The notes beneath the pieces are model-generated. The model was not told the DNA's origin. It saw nothing but the letters and a program-made list of their open reading frames with translations, and made no database searches. From assembly GCF_003634095.1 (NCBI RefSeq), contig NZ_RBIR01000010.1, positions 78,811 through 142,810 of the forward strand: 64,000 bases of DNA, written 5' to 3'. This document shows positions 63,963 through 64,000 of this stretch, piece by piece. The position numbers were made by a program, and so were the translations under genes. Within the stretch, counting starts at the first letter, position 1, and the number at the start of each line of letters is the position of its first letter. The stretch comes from Arthrobacter oryzae (GTDB lineage: Bacteria; Actinomycetota; Actinomycetes; Actinomycetales; Micrococcaceae).

Positions 63963-64000
63963 TTCCGGCGGTGACCTACTCTCCCACACCCTCCCGGGTG
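63963..64000 (-). rRNA. 5S rRNA, 3' end (partial)
   Basis: Minus strand CACCCGGGAGGGTGTGGGAG followed by AGTAGGTCACCGCCGGAA is the conserved 3' end of actinobacterial 5S rRNA. The rest of the gene and the rRNA operon lie beyond the right edge. Confidence 0.9.

Overview
The window is high-GC actinobacterial DNA, most likely from Arthrobacter, Pseudarthrobacter or a close Micrococcaceae relative. This rests on the GC content, a DUF4193 zinc protein, a DUF4032 kinase-like protein, several apparently leaderless starts and the overall gene set. The genus is an inference; no database was searched.

Layout. 0-3.6 kb: glycine cleavage genes gcvP and gcvT (gcvT runs off the left edge) behind a tandem glycine riboswitch. 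3.9-6.8 kb: a TetR repressor divergent from a 14-TM MFS efflux pump with a shared palindromic operator, then Dps. 6.9-39.4 kb: one large flagellar and motility locus. It holds a FliA-type sigma factor, a FlgN-like protein, csrA, a FlhF-like protein without a P-loop, flhA-flhB-fliR-fliQ-fliP-fliO-fliN-fliM, motB-motA-flbD, flgE-flgD-fliK-(NlpC/P60)-fliJ-fliI-fliH-fliG-fliF-fliE-flgC-flgB, an unknown ORF, fliS-fliD-fliC, and on the opposite strand flgN-flgK-flgL-fliW. A P450 gene and a DUF559 nuclease-like gene sit inside this locus (19.8-22.1 kb); the nuclease gene is bracketed by two copies of a hairpin repeat.

39.5-48.6 kb: DUF4193, a GyrI-like protein, a polyamine operon (N-carbamoylputrescine amidase, agmatine deiminase, APC permease), tRNA-Thr(UGU), a membrane-anchored DsbA-like oxidoreductase, trehalose synthesis otsA-otsB and a VOC protein. 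48.8-52.9 kb: a multi-sugar ABC ATPase, a DUF4032 protein and a GlcD-type oxidase. 52.9-62.1 kb: a maltose/maltodextrin locus (malE-malF-malG-GH13 leftward; GH13 alpha-glucosidase and LacI regulator rightward) with matching LacI-type operators at both promoters. 62.1-63.1 kb: a degenerate tandem repeat array built partly from the 3' end of the neighbouring SRPBCC gene. The right edge enters the 3' end of a 5S rRNA on the minus strand.

How it fits together. Five promoters in the flagellar locus share the pattern T(A/T)AC-N15-G(C/G)CGA(T/C)A(A/G), the FliA class, so the sigma factor at 7 kb probably drives flbD-mot, fliM, the flgB operon, fliC and flgN-flgK. The fliC leader has an ACGGA hairpin loop plus a second ACGGA overlapping the Shine-Dalgarno, and the flgB leader has two more ACGGA hairpin loops. 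With csrA and fliW both in the locus, this points to CsrA/FliW translational control of flagellin and possibly of the whole hook-basal-body operon. The maltose transporter has no ATPase of its own; the stand-alone ATPase at 48.8 kb is the natural partner.
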